A stretch of DNA of 7,554 nucleotides from Ruminococcus sp. UBA4385 (GTDB lineage Bacteria > Bacillota_A > Clostridia > Oscillospirales > Ruminococcaceae). Both the position numbers and the translations under genes were made by a program. Every line of letters begins with the position of its first letter. Position 1 is the stretch's first letter. The DNA lies in contig DGRP01000081.1 in NCBI GenBank assembly GCA_002391065.1, positions 1-7,554 on the forward strand, in the 5' to 3' direction. This document shows, in pieces, positions 1-6,979 of the stretch. Below the pieces are notes generated by a model. That model searched no databases. It was given only the letters and a program-made list of their open reading frames with translations, and was not told where the DNA came from.

Positions 1-608
1 GGGAGGACGGTCACTGGGTAGAGACCAAGCCTATGGAAATAAAAAGAGAGTTTAACTTCAAGGGTGTCGGAATGAAGGATATGTATCTTCTGCACCACGA
101 GGAGATAGAGTCTCTCGCAAAGAATATCCCGGGCATCAAGAGAATACGCTTCTTTATGACCTTCGGACAGAGCTATCTTACTCACATGAACTGCCTGCAG
201 AACGTAGGAATGCTCTCGACTGTGCCCGTTGAGTTTGAGGGGCACGAGATAGTGCCTATCAAGTTTCTGAAGGCTCTGCTTCCCGACCCTGCTTCACTCG
301 GTCCGAGAACTGTCGGCAAAACAAACATCGGCTGTATATTCACAGGCATTAAGGACGGCAAGGAAAAGAGCATTTATATCTACAATATCTGCGACCATCA
401 GGAGTGCTACAAGGAGACAGGCGCTCAGGCTGTAAGCTACACTACGGGAGTTCCTGCAATGATAGGTACAGCTATGGTTGCCGGCGGCACATGGAGCAAG
501 GCAGGCGTTTTCAACGTTGAGGAGTTCGACCCCGACCCGTTTATGGAAGCTCTGAACAAGTACGGTCTGCCCTGGGAGGTAGACGAGAACCCCGTTATGG
601 TGGACTAA
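1..608 (+). CDS. Carboxyspermidine/carboxynorspermidine dehydrogenase, C-terminal part (5' end outside window)
   Basis: This is the 3' part of a saccharopine-dehydrogenase-family reductase. The reading frame is open from base 3, so the ATG at 33 is internal: the preceding residues EDGHWVETKP run straight into it and fit the family. The enzyme reductively condenses putrescine (or diaminopropane) with aspartate semialdehyde, using NAD(P)H, to give carboxyspermidine (or carboxynorspermidine) in the cytoplasm. About 201 residues are visible, roughly half of the usual ~400; the N-terminal Rossmann nucleotide-binding half is missing. Family-like segments are MYLLHHEE, GIKRIRFFMTFG (bases about 132-167), the DHQECYKETGAQAVSYTTG region, GVPAMIGTAM and the GGTW tail. 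Lysine-pathway saccharopine dehydrogenase is the main alternative. The next gene, nspC, starts directly after the stop codon (TAAATG) and makes the polyamine role much more likely. Whether the native diamine is putrescine or diaminopropane cannot be read from sequence; the downstream putrescine genes favour putrescine. Confidence 0.9.
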   Translation, partial: EDGHWVETKPMEIKREFNFKGVGMKDMYLLHHEEIESLAKNIPGIKRIRFFMTFGQSYLTHMNCLQNVGMLSTVPVEFEGHEIVPIKFLKALLPDPASLGPRTVGKTNIGCIFTGIKDGKEKSIYIYNICDHQECYKETGAQAVSYTTGVPAMIGTAMVAGGTWSKAGVFNVEEFDPDPFMEALNKYGLPWEVDENPVMVD

Positions 609-1745
609 ATGCAAAAGCTTATACACCCCGTTTTCAGGGAGATAAATACGCCCTGCTATGTTGTTGACGAGGGCGCACTGAAACGAAATCTTGAGATACT
701 CGACAGCGTGAGAAAGAGAACAGGCTGTAAAATACTGCTTGCACAGAAGGCCTTTTCGATGTTTTCGCTCTATCCGCTTATCTCACAGTACCTTGACGGA
801 ACTACCGCAAGCGGCCTTTATGAGGCAAGGCTCGGCAGAGAGGAGTTTGAAGGCGAGGTACACGTTTTCTCGCCTGCCTACAAGAGCAGCGAGATCAAGG
901 AACTTGCAGAGATCTCTGACCATATCGTGTTCAACTCCGTGGCTCAGCTTTACAAGCACGCAGATAACTGCGGCAGGGCTCACAGAGGGCTCAGGATAAA
1001 CCCCGAGTGCTCCACTCAGGACGAGCCTATCTATGACCCCTGTGCCTTTGGCTCAAGGCTCGGTGTCACGCTGTCTGCACTTGATGAAAAGGCGCTCTCG
1101 CTAATTGACAGTCTGCATTTTCACACGCTATGCGAACAGGGCGCCGATGCTCTGGAGATCACCCTCAGAGCAGTTGAAGAGAAGTTCGGGAAGTACCTTA
1201 AAAAAATGAAATGGGTAAACTTCGGCGGAGGCCACCATATTACCCGAAAGGACTACGATGCGGAGCTTCTTATCAGGCTGGTTTCGGACTTTCAGCAGAA
1301 GTACGGAGTGCAGGTCTACCTTGAACCCGGCGAGGCAATAGCACTGAACGCAGGCTATCTCATCACCGAGGTCATGGACATTGTGCATAACGGCATTGAT
1401 ATTGCAGTGCTTGACGCTTCTGCTGCCTGCCATATGCCCGATGTGCTCGAAATGCCCTACCGCCCTCCCCTTTTTGGCTCGGGAGTTCGTGGCGAGAAGA
1501 AATATGACTACAGACTGTCCTCACGCACCTGCCTTGCGGGCGACATAATAGGCGATTACAGCTTTGACAGCCCTCTGGAGATCGGAGACAGGCTCTGCTT
1601 TGAGGATATGGCTATATATTCAATGGTGAAAAACAACACCTTCAACGGTATGCCTCTGCCCGATATTGCCGTTCTGCACGAGAACGGTCAGTTTGAGCTT
1701 ATCAAGCGCTTCGGTTATGAGGATTTTAAGGAGAGATTGTCATGA
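609..1745 (+). CDS. nspC: Carboxynorspermidine/carboxyspermidine decarboxylase
   Basis: This PLP-dependent decarboxylase of the alanine-racemase-like fold (fold type III) removes the carboxylate from carboxyspermidine or carboxynorspermidine to give the free triamine. It has 378 residues, the normal family length. Visible features are the PLP lysine K47 in LLAQKAFS, the DGTTASGLYEARLG segment (about 63-76), HFH at 170-172, the phosphate-binding glycine loop NFGGGHH (204-210), EPGEA (239-243), the presumed active-site cysteine C274 in ACHMPDVLEMPYRPP, and CLAGD (308-312). The ATG follows the preceding stop directly. Only a weak GGTGG lies upstream inside that gene, so its translation is probably coupled to the dehydrogenase. 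It overlaps aguA by four bases (ATGA). Diaminopimelate decarboxylase and biosynthetic arginine decarboxylase share the fold but are longer and lack the ACHMPD-type motif, so confidence in the family is high. Confidence 0.95.
   Translation: MQKLIHPVFREINTPCYVVDEGALKRNLEILDSVRKRTGCKILLAQKAFSMFSLYPLISQYLDGTTASGLYEARLGREEFEGEVHVFSPAYKSSEIKELAEISDHIVFNSVAQLYKHADNCGRAHRGLRINPECSTQDEPIYDPCAFGSRLGVTLSALDEKALSLIDSLHFHTLCEQGADALEITLRAVEEKFGKYLKKMKWVNFGGGHHITRKDYDAELLIRLVSDFQQKYGVQVYLEPGEAIALNAGYLITEVMDIVHNGIDIAVLDASAACHMPDVLEMPYRPPLFGSGVRGEKKYDYRLSSRTCLAGDIIGDYSFDSPLEIGDRLCFEDMAIYSMVKNNTFNGMPLPDIAVLHENGQFELIKRFGYEDFKERLS
1728..1735 (+). promoter_or_regulatory. Ribosome binding site of aguA inside nspC
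   Basis: AAGGAGAG lies seven bases before the aguA ATG at 1742, within the last codons of nspC. With the ATGA overlap it supports this start and suggests coupled or re-initiated translation. Confidence 0.75.
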
Positions 1746-2818
1746 TACCTGAAGGCTTTCATATGCCTGCGGAGTTCGAGCCGCACTCGGCGACTATAAT
1801 AGTTTTCCCTGAAAGAGAGGGCTCATGGACATATAAGGCTGAGCCTGCGCAGAGGGTATTCGCCGGGATAATAAGAAAGCTTGCCAAAGCGGAGACAGTC
1901 TACGTTATAGTCAATGAAAGAACAAGGCCTAAAGCGCAAAAGCTTCTTGACGGCGTGGAAAATATTATCCTCATGGACATCGACACCGATGACGCATGGG
2001 CAAGGGATATTGCTCCGACCTTTGTAAGAAAGGGCGATACTGTCTGCGGTATCAACTGGGAGTTCAATGCCTGGGGCGGAGAATATGACGGTCTTTACGC
2101 TCACTGGGAGCGTGACAACGCTATGGCGAAAGCCTTCTGCGAAAAGGCAGGTTTTGACTGCTTTGACGCAAGCCCCTTTGTTTTAGAGGGCGGCTCTGTA
2201 CACTCAAACGGAAAGGGCACGCTCCTTGTGACAGAGAGCTGTCTTTTAAGCCAAGGCAGAAACCCCTCGCTTTCAAAAGCTGAGATAGAGGACAGGCTGA
2301 AAGCTTACCTCGGGGCAGAGCGTGTTATCTGGCTGCCTTACGGCATCTACAATGATGAAACTAACGAGCACGTTGATAACGTCTGTGCATTCATAAGCGA
2401 GAACGAGGTCGTCCTTGCGTGGACAGATGATAAGAATGACCCTCAGTATGCAATGTCGCTGGCTGACCTTGAAGTGCTTGAAAAAGAGGGTATAACTGTT
2501 CATAAGCTGCCCGTTCCCGATGTTCCCGTAAGGATAACCCGGCACGACCTTGACGGCTTTGTGTTTGAGGAGGGCGAGGACACCCGTGAGGCAGGCGAAC
2601 GGCTTGCCGCAAGCTATGTGAACTTCTATTTTGCAAACGGTATGGTGCTTCTTCCGCAGTTCGGCGGTGAAAACGAAGAAAGCGACAAGCGTGCCGTTCA
2701 GATAATGAGAAAGCTGTGTCCCGACCGTGAGACAGTGCCTATAGCTGCGAGAGAGATAATCGTCGGCGGCGGCAATATCCACTGCATAACACAGCAGATC
2801 CCGAAGGGAGAGAAATAA
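1742..2818 (+). CDS. aguA: Agmatine deiminase
   Basis: Agmatine deiminase (agmatine iminohydrolase) of the guanidino-modifying / peptidyl-arginine-deiminase fold hydrolyses agmatine to N-carbamoylputrescine and ammonia. It has 358 residues, a typical length. Visible motifs are MPAEFEPHSAT near the N-terminus (8-18), DDAWARDIAPTF (83-94) with substrate-binding acidic residues, FVLEGGSVH (146-154), NDETNEHVDNV (204-214) containing the catalytic-type histidine H210, and the C-terminal GGGNIHCIT with the nucleophilic cysteine C348. The start is fixed by the AAGGAGAG ribosome site and the four-base overlap with nspC. The following gene encodes the enzyme for the next reaction, so the pair forms a putrescine-producing unit. 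No agmatine:putrescine antiporter or putrescine carbamoyltransferase is visible, which argues for a biosynthetic rather than a catabolic agmatine role. No missing catalytic residue was noticed. Confidence 0.96.
   Translation: MIPEGFHMPAEFEPHSATIIVFPEREGSWTYKAEPAQRVFAGIIRKLAKAETVYVIVNERTRPKAQKLLDGVENIILMDIDTDDAWARDIAPTFVRKGDTVCGINWEFNAWGGEYDGLYAHWERDNAMAKAFCEKAGFDCFDASPFVLEGGSVHSNGKGTLLVTESCLLSQGRNPSLSKAEIEDRLKAYLGAERVIWLPYGIYNDETNEHVDNVCAFISENEVVLAWTDDKNDPQYAMSLADLEVLEKEGITVHKLPVPDVPVRITRHDLDGFVFEEGEDTREAGERLAASYVNFYFANGMVLLPQFGGENEESDKRAVQIMRKLCPDRETVPIAAREIIVGGGNIHCITQQIPKGEK
2805..2810 (+). promoter_or_regulatory. Ribosome binding site of aguB inside aguA
   Basis: AGGGAG ends eight bases before the aguB ATG at 2819 and lies in the last codons of aguA. 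The junction is TAAATG, with no spacer between stop and start, the same arrangement as the dehydrogenase/nspC junction. Confidence 0.7.
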
Positions 2819-3694
2819 ATGGCTGAAATTACAGTTGCTGCCGTTCAGATGAACTGCGGCAGAGATGTTCAGGATAATATACAGCACGCCGACAGCCTTG
2901 TTCGATCGGCTGCCAAAAAGGGCGCACAGATAATTCTTCTGCCCGAGCTTTTTGAAAGGCAGTACTTCTGTCAGGAACGAAGATATGAGTACTATGCCTT
3001 TGCAAAGCCTGTCTCGGAGAATGACGCTGTGCAGCACTTTGCAAAGCTTGCAAAGGAGCTTCAGGTCGTCCTTCCGATCAGCTTTTATGAGCGTGACGGA
3101 AATGTGCTCTACAATTCGGCAGCTGTCATCGACGCAGACGGAAGCCTGCTCGGTGTTTACAGAAAAACACATATCCCCGATGACCACTACTATCAGGAGA
3201 AATTCTACTTCACCCCCGGAAACACAGGCTTTATGGTCTGGAATACTCGCTTCGGGCGGATAGGGGTCGGCATCTGCTGGGATCAGTGGTTCCCCGAGGC
3301 TGCAAGGGCTATGGCAATAATGGGAGCACAGCTTCTTCTCTACCCGACGGCTATCGGCTCTGAGCCTATTCTCGAAACCGACAGTATGCCTCACTGGAGA
3401 AGAACAATGCAGGGACACGCTGCTGCAAATGTAGTTCCCGTGATAGCTGCAAACCGCTACGGACTTGAATCTGTCGAGCCCTGCGATGAAAACGGCGGTC
3501 AGAGATCTGCCCTGCAGTTTTACGGCTCGTCATTTATCACAGATGAAACAGGTGAGCTGATCGTTCAGGCGGAAAGGTCGGGAGACAGTGTAATTACCGC
3601 AAAGCTCAATCTTGAACAGGCCGACAAGGCAAGGCTTGAATGGGGGCTCTTCCGTGACCGCAGGCCCGAGTGCTACGGTATAATATCAGAATAA
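2819..3694 (+). CDS. aguB: N-carbamoylputrescine amidase
   Basis: This carbon-nitrogen hydrolase of the nitrilase superfamily hydrolyses N-carbamoylputrescine to putrescine, CO2 and ammonia. It has 291 residues, the usual length for this subfamily. The Glu-Lys-Cys triad is visible: E43 in LLPELFERQYF, K116 in YRKTHIPDD and C153 in GICWDQWFPE. The stretches YQEKFYFTPG (125-134) and SEPILETDSMPHW (181-193), and the C-terminal WGLFRDRRPECY, match N-carbamoylputrescine amidases more closely than general nitrilases or beta-ureidopropionases. It is the last gene of the polyamine operon; its stop lies eight bases before the terminator stem. Its product, putrescine, is the expected substrate of the dehydrogenase encoded at the left edge of the window, so the operon closes the agmatine-to-spermidine route. 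Confidence 0.96.
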   Translation: MAEITVAAVQMNCGRDVQDNIQHADSLVRSAAKKGAQIILLPELFERQYFCQERRYEYYAFAKPVSENDAVQHFAKLAKELQVVLPISFYERDGNVLYNSAAVIDADGSLLGVYRKTHIPDDHYYQEKFYFTPGNTGFMVWNTRFGRIGVGICWDQWFPEAARAMAIMGAQLLLYPTAIGSEPILETDSMPHWRRTMQGHAAANVVPVIAANRYGLESVEPCDENGGQRSALQFYGSSFITDETGELIVQAERSGDSVITAKLNLEQADKARLEWGLFRDRRPECYGIISE

Positions 3695-3701
3695 TGATCA
3701 G

Positions 3702-3732
3702 AAAAGTCCGCAGAGCGTATCTGCGGACTTTT
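3702..3732. terminator. Bidirectional intrinsic terminator between convergent operons
   Basis: A perfect 13-bp stem (3702-3714 with 3720-3732) encloses the 5-base loop GCGTA. The right arm runs into T-rich sequence TTTTTCTT for plus-strand transcription, and the left arm supplies a TTTTC tract in the other direction. It lies 7 bases after the aguB stop and 15 bases beyond the stop of the minus-strand ligase gene, so it probably ends both operons. Termination should be stronger on the plus strand, where the T tract is longer. Confidence 0.93.
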
Positions 3733-3747
3733 TCTTATGCTTTCTTA

Positions 3748-5280
3748 TTATGCTTTTTCAACATCAAGCTCTACCTTGTCACGGATTATTTTCCTTGTGG
3801 AGGTCTTGATAAATGGGTTCTTTCTGATTACAAGCTTAACAAGCTGACGGTAGGTAGGCTGATCCTTGTTATAGTCATCAAGCACCTTCTGCAGTGCCTC
3901 ACGGAGCTCCTCCTCAGTCATTTTTGAAGCGATCTCCGCCTCAGGGAAAATTCTAGCTGTCAGTGCGTTATTTTCACCTGTGATAATAACCTCACTGACT
4001 ATCGGAGCAAGCGATATTTTGGTTTCTATCTCCTCGGGTGAGATATTCTCGCCGTTTGAAAGAATGATAAGATTCTTTACTCTTCCGTTTATGTACAGGA
4101 AGCCGTCCTCATCAATATAGCCCTTATCGCCTGTGTGGAGCCAGCCGTCTTTAAGAGCTTCCTCAGTCTCCTTGTCCATATTATAGTAGCCTGTCATAAC
4201 GCTGGTGCTGCGGACAAGTATCTCTCCGTTTTCAAACTTTATCTCAACGTTCGGAAGCGGCTTTCCTACAGAGCCTGCCTTATAGCAGCCCTCGGTATTT
4301 GTACTGATAACAGGTGAGCACTCGCTCATTCCATAGCCCTCAAGAACCAAAACTCCGTACTTTGCAAACTCATCAATATAGAACGGGTCAAGGTGAGCGC
4401 CGCCCGTGTAAACTCTCTTGAGTCTGCCTCCGAAGACCTTTTCCCTGACCTCCTCGGGGCTCATTTTAGCAGCTGCGACTCTCATACGCTTGTAGATAGT
4501 CTCAAGCATAAGCGGTACCATCAGCATTACATGGGGCTTAAATACCGACAGATTCTTTACAAGATGCATAAGCGAATCATTAATGCAGATAACAGCACCC
4601 ATCTGGAAGCCCTGAAGCCAGTCCATTACTAAGCAGTAAGCATGATGTACGGGAAGAACGCTCATAAATACAACACCGGGCTTCGGCCCGATAGAGAGAG
4701 CCTCAACATTTGAATACAGATTCTTCTGCAGGAGCATTACACCCTTGCTCTTACCCGTAGTTCCCGAGGTGTAGATTATCATTGCAACGTCATCTTCCTC
4801 AGGACCTTCGCTGTCTGCTCCGCCCTCGCCTGCTTTACAGAGGTCCTCAATGCTCTCCGTGCCTTCTGCGGCTTCCTCGGCAAGTGTCCAGAACTGCTTT
4901 ACATTCGGACAGTTCTTCTTAATTGGCTCAACCAGTGCCGCAAACTTGGGGTCAATGAAAAGAGCCTCTGTGTTTGAACGGTTGAGAAGGTCTATTATAT
5001 CCTCATGTGCAAGTGCTGCATCTATCGGGATAACGGTATTCTTTCCTGTGATAGAGCCGAAATAAGCCTCTACCCATTCAACTGAGCTCACACCCAGCAG
5101 TGCAATATGCTTTCCCGAAAAGCCCTCGGCAAGTATGCCCTTTCTTACAGCTGTTATCTTCTCCCCGAGCTTTCCGTAGCTTTTCTCGGCTACAGTGCCC
5201 TTATCAAGCCAGCGTACAGCAGGATCGGAAGAAAATAAGCTCTCTGCCTTATCCCAGAGTGAACGTATCGTTTTTTTCAT
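3748..5280 (-). CDS. AMP-forming acyl-activating enzyme (acyl-CoA synthetase / acyl-ACP ligase-like)
   Basis: This adenylate-forming enzyme of the ANL superfamily (510 residues, full length, no fused domain) should activate a carboxylic acid with ATP and pass it to a thiol. Core motifs are present: the P-loop YTSGTTGKSKG (170-180), LPVHHAYCLVMD (209-220), the A5 motif EGYGMSE (314-320), HTGD (382-385), the hinge region INGRVKNLIILSNGENISPEEIE (397-419, in two parts) and the C-terminal lysine K497 in IKTSTRKIIR. The LPVHH segment resembles fatty-acyl ligases, and the Asp typical of amino-acid adenylation pockets was not recognised, so a fatty or other carboxylic acid is more likely than an amino acid; this is inference. 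It starts 14 bases after a gene for a free carrier protein, preceded by GGGGGAGA, so the phosphopantetheine thiol of that carrier is the likely acceptor, though CoA remains possible. It is the last gene of the three-gene minus-strand operon. Confidence 0.92.
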   Translation of the reverse strand: MKKTIRSLWDKAESLFSSDPAVRWLDKGTVAEKSYGKLGEKITAVRKGILAEGFSGKHIALLGVSSVEWVEAYFGSITGKNTVIPIDAALAHEDIIDLLNRSNTEALFIDPKFAALVEPIKKNCPNVKQFWTLAEEAAEGTESIEDLCKAGEGGADSEGPEEDDVAMIIYTSGTTGKSKGVMLLQKNLYSNVEALSIGPKPGVVFMSVLPVHHAYCLVMDWLQGFQMGAVICINDSLMHLVKNLSVFKPHVMLMVPLMLETIYKRMRVAAAKMSPEEVREKVFGGRLKRVYTGGAHLDPFYIDEFAKYGVLVLEGYGMSECSPVISTNTEGCYKAGSVGKPLPNVEIKFENGEILVRSTSVMTGYYNMDKETEEALKDGWLHTGDKGYIDEDGFLYINGRVKNLIILSNGENISPEEIETKISLAPIVSEVIITGENNALTARIFPEAEIASKMTEEELREALQKVLDDYNKDQPTYRQLVKLVIRKNPFIKTSTRKIIRDKVELDVEKA

Positions 5281-5294
5281 ATTCTCTCCCCCGA

Positions 5295-5534
5295 TCAGTC
5301 AATATTGTCTTTAAGAAACTCAATAGCGTCGCCTACAGTACGCATATTTGAAAGCTTCTGCTCATCTTCTCCGAGGTCAAACTCTATATCGAACTCGTCC
5401 TCGAGGTCGCCGAGAAAGGTCATAAGGTCAAGCGAGCTGAACCCGAGGTCATCTCTGAAGCTCATATCATCGGTAATATCCTCAGCAGCCAATGTGCAGT
5501 AGTTTGAAACGATTTCCTTGAATTTTTCTTCCAT
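5295..5534 (-). CDS. Stand-alone acyl/peptidyl carrier protein
   Basis: This small acidic carrier protein has 79 residues, the normal size for a free acyl or peptidyl carrier. The phosphopantetheine attachment motif is DDLGFSSLDLMTF (about 28-40). By alignment to the classic GxDSL motif the modified serine is S34. Helix-forming acidic segments LGDLEDEFDIEFD (41-53) and a terminal VGDAIEFLKDN fit the four-helix carrier fold. The ATG at 5534 has a strong ribosome site, AAAGGAGT, six bases upstream. It sits between the condensation-type protein gene (19 bases upstream) and the ligase gene (14 bases downstream). This suggests a dedicated carrier that ferries an activated acyl group between the two, rather than the housekeeping fatty-acid AcpP; the lack of any fatty-acid synthesis gene nearby supports that. 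DltC-like carriers are an alternative family, but no DltB or DltD homologue is visible here. Confidence 0.93.
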   Translation of the reverse strand: MEEKFKEIVSNYCTLAAEDITDDMSFRDDLGFSSLDLMTFLGDLEDEFDIEFDLGEDEQKLSNMRTVGDAIEFLKDNID

Positions 5535-5540
5535 AATAAT

Positions 5541-5548
5541 ACTCCTTT
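5541..5548 (-). promoter_or_regulatory. Ribosome binding site of the carrier protein gene
   Basis: On the minus strand this reads AAAGGAGT, six bases before the ATG at 5534. It is the strongest ribosome site of the three-gene operon, consistent with a carrier being needed in excess over its enzymes. Confidence 0.8.
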
Positions 5549-5553
5549 CGCTC

Positions 5554-6939
5554 TTAAACCATGTCCATTATCTCAGCAAGAGTGCGGTTGGGCTCCTCTA
5601 TGCCTCTGAACATAATACGCATCATATAGTAATAAAGAACCTCCATATCCTTCTCTTCAAGACATACCGTCTGGTAATGATAAGAGAAGTTGAGCCTTCC
5701 GTCATTAAGGTGCGAAACCGTAAGATACATCTTCTTTGTAGCGGCACCGTTAGCAAACCACTTTACGTGCAGCGGCACCTTTTTCAGTGCAGGTGCGGCA
5801 GGCAGCGGAAGCGGCGGCTGATATGTAAGATAGCAGCTCACATAGGTTGTATCATCGGGAGTGTTGTAGCGGCGCTTCATTTCAGCTCTGATAAGCTCAG
5901 GGTCATAGCCGCCGTTCATATAAATGCGGTTCTGGAGATTCTGTATCTTCCTTGCGGCATCTATAAAGGTCGTATCTCCCGAAAGCACCGTTCTGCACGG
6001 GAAGCATATCGTTCTGCTTCCGCCTGAGGTCTGCTCGTCCATAGTGGAGCGTCTGGAAATAAAGTTCTCGATCGTTATATCCTCCTGACCGTTATTCACC
6101 TTTGAGAGATAAGTTCTAAGCACCAGCAGGAAAAGATTTGTAGGAGATATCTGCTTTTCCATGCAGAAATCTATCACCCTTCTTGCGCTGTCAGCTTCAA
6201 GCCTGTAGTCCTTTACAGCCACAAAGAGCTTCTTTCTCTCTATATCCGCTGCACGCAGCTTAGGATTTTTATGACGTTTTCTCGCCTTCTCCAACGGTGC
6301 AGGCCCTTGAATGTCAGAATAAAGCGGCTCGCCGTTCAGCTCCAGGTCCTCGTCCCAGAGCTTCTTTGCCTTTGCAAGTCTCTTAGGATTGGAAGCCTTT
6401 TTAAGGTCAGACTGCAGCACTGTCTCATAATCGGCAAGGTCGGCAGGATACTCCGTATCAAAAGCGTAATAGCCGTACAGCTGAAGTATATCTCCCACCA
6501 TTACAGCCACACCCACCGAATCTATCAGTCTGTGGTCAATGTGCGCAAAAAAGCCTCTGTAGCCGTCAGGCAGCTTCACAAGGCGGAACTCACACATCGG
6601 AATATCGTCACCGTCAAAGGTCTCATAAGCCCACTGCTGCATAACAGCATCGGCAGCCTCCATAGTCATATCCGACAAATCCCTGAACTCAGGCTCTTCA
6701 TCGGAAGGCTCAGCAAGGTACTGCTTTATCTCTCCGTTCTTATCGGGCTTCGTGAAGCGCACCCTCAGGCAGCCATAGCGCTCGGTCTCCAGCCTGAGAC
6801 ACTTTTTCAGTATCTCATAATCAAGCTCAAACTTAAACGCAGCCACTATGCTCAGTCCTGCGACCTGCTGTGTCTTGTAGCTTCTTATCCAGCGGTAGTG
6901 CATATTCTGCGCTGCCGTAAGCAAATATTTTTCCGGCAT
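5554..6939 (-). CDS. Free-standing condensation-domain-like acyltransferase (HxxxD family)
   Basis: This 461-residue protein appears to be a stand-alone member of the CoA-dependent acyltransferase / NRPS condensation superfamily. It is close to the usual ~450 residues of one condensation domain, with no fused carrier or adenylation domain. The catalytic motif HIDHRLIDSVG (133-143) contains H136 and D140 in HxxxD order; the usual glycine after the Asp is serine. A second family-like region is NFISRRSTMDEQ...GGSRTICFPCRTVLSGDTTFID (about 282-317), corresponding to the segment that lines the substrate tunnel in condensation domains. No signal peptide or membrane segment is seen. The start at 6939 is chosen because GGGGGAAAAG lies just upstream; an in-frame ATG at 6951 and a TTG at 6960 are possible but have poorer sites. 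As first gene of an operon with a carrier and an acyl ligase, it probably transfers the carrier-bound acyl group to an amine or alcohol. Alcohol acetyltransferase or wax-ester-synthase-like activity is an alternative; the substrate is unknown. Confidence 0.85.
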   Translation of the reverse strand: MPEKYLLTAAQNMHYRWIRSYKTQQVAGLSIVAAFKFELDYEILKKCLRLETERYGCLRVRFTKPDKNGEIKQYLAEPSDEEPEFRDLSDMTMEAADAVMQQWAYETFDGDDIPMCEFRLVKLPDGYRGFFAHIDHRLIDSVGVAVMVGDILQLYGYYAFDTEYPADLADYETVLQSDLKKASNPKRLAKAKKLWDEDLELNGEPLYSDIQGPAPLEKARKRHKNPKLRAADIERKKLFVAVKDYRLEADSARRVIDFCMEKQISPTNLFLLVLRTYLSKVNNGQEDITIENFISRRSTMDEQTSGGSRTICFPCRTVLSGDTTFIDAARKIQNLQNRIYMNGGYDPELIRAEMKRRYNTPDDTTYVSCYLTYQPPLPLPAAPALKKVPLHVKWFANGAATKKMYLTVSHLNDGRLNFSYHYQTVCLEEKDMEVLYYYMMRIMFRGIEEPNRTLAEIMDMV

Positions 6940-6943
6940 CTTT

Positions 6944-6949
6944 TCCCCC
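6944..6949 (-). promoter_or_regulatory. Ribosome binding site deciding the start of the acyltransferase gene
   Basis: The minus strand reads ATGGGGGAAAAGATG here. The run GGGGGA ends four bases before the ATG at 6939 and serves as its ribosome site. The upstream ATG (6951) overlaps this run and has only a weak TTGAGA before it, so the downstream start is preferred. Confidence 0.6.
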
Positions 6950-6979
6950 ATATGTCTCAAGCCATAATTTAACGGCTTA

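Noticed and set aside
33..35. ATG at 33 as the true start of the dehydrogenase
   Set aside because: The frame is open to the window edge and the upstream residues continue the family sequence. A protein starting here would lack the whole nucleotide-binding domain.
2273..3418. A 381-codon open frame on the minus strand across aguA and aguB
   Set aside because: It is antisense to two enzymes with complete catalytic motifs. Its protein is rich in Cys, Ser and His with no recognisable domain, and it spans the aguA/aguB junction. It is a codon-bias shadow.
3733..3768. Short repeat of GCATAA near the ligase stop codon
   Set aside because: The two copies are only about ten bases, AT-rich and imperfect. 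They may be a small local duplication but carry no clear function.
5518..6027. A 169-codon open frame on the plus strand opposite the carrier and acyltransferase genes
   Set aside because: It overlaps two well-supported genes antisense and shows no domain or initiation signal.
6271..6972. A 233-codon open frame on the plus strand opposite the acyltransferase gene
   Set aside because: The translation is a low-information, basic, Leu/Arg/His-rich product that mirrors the reverse complement of the real gene. It has no ribosome site and no recognised motif.
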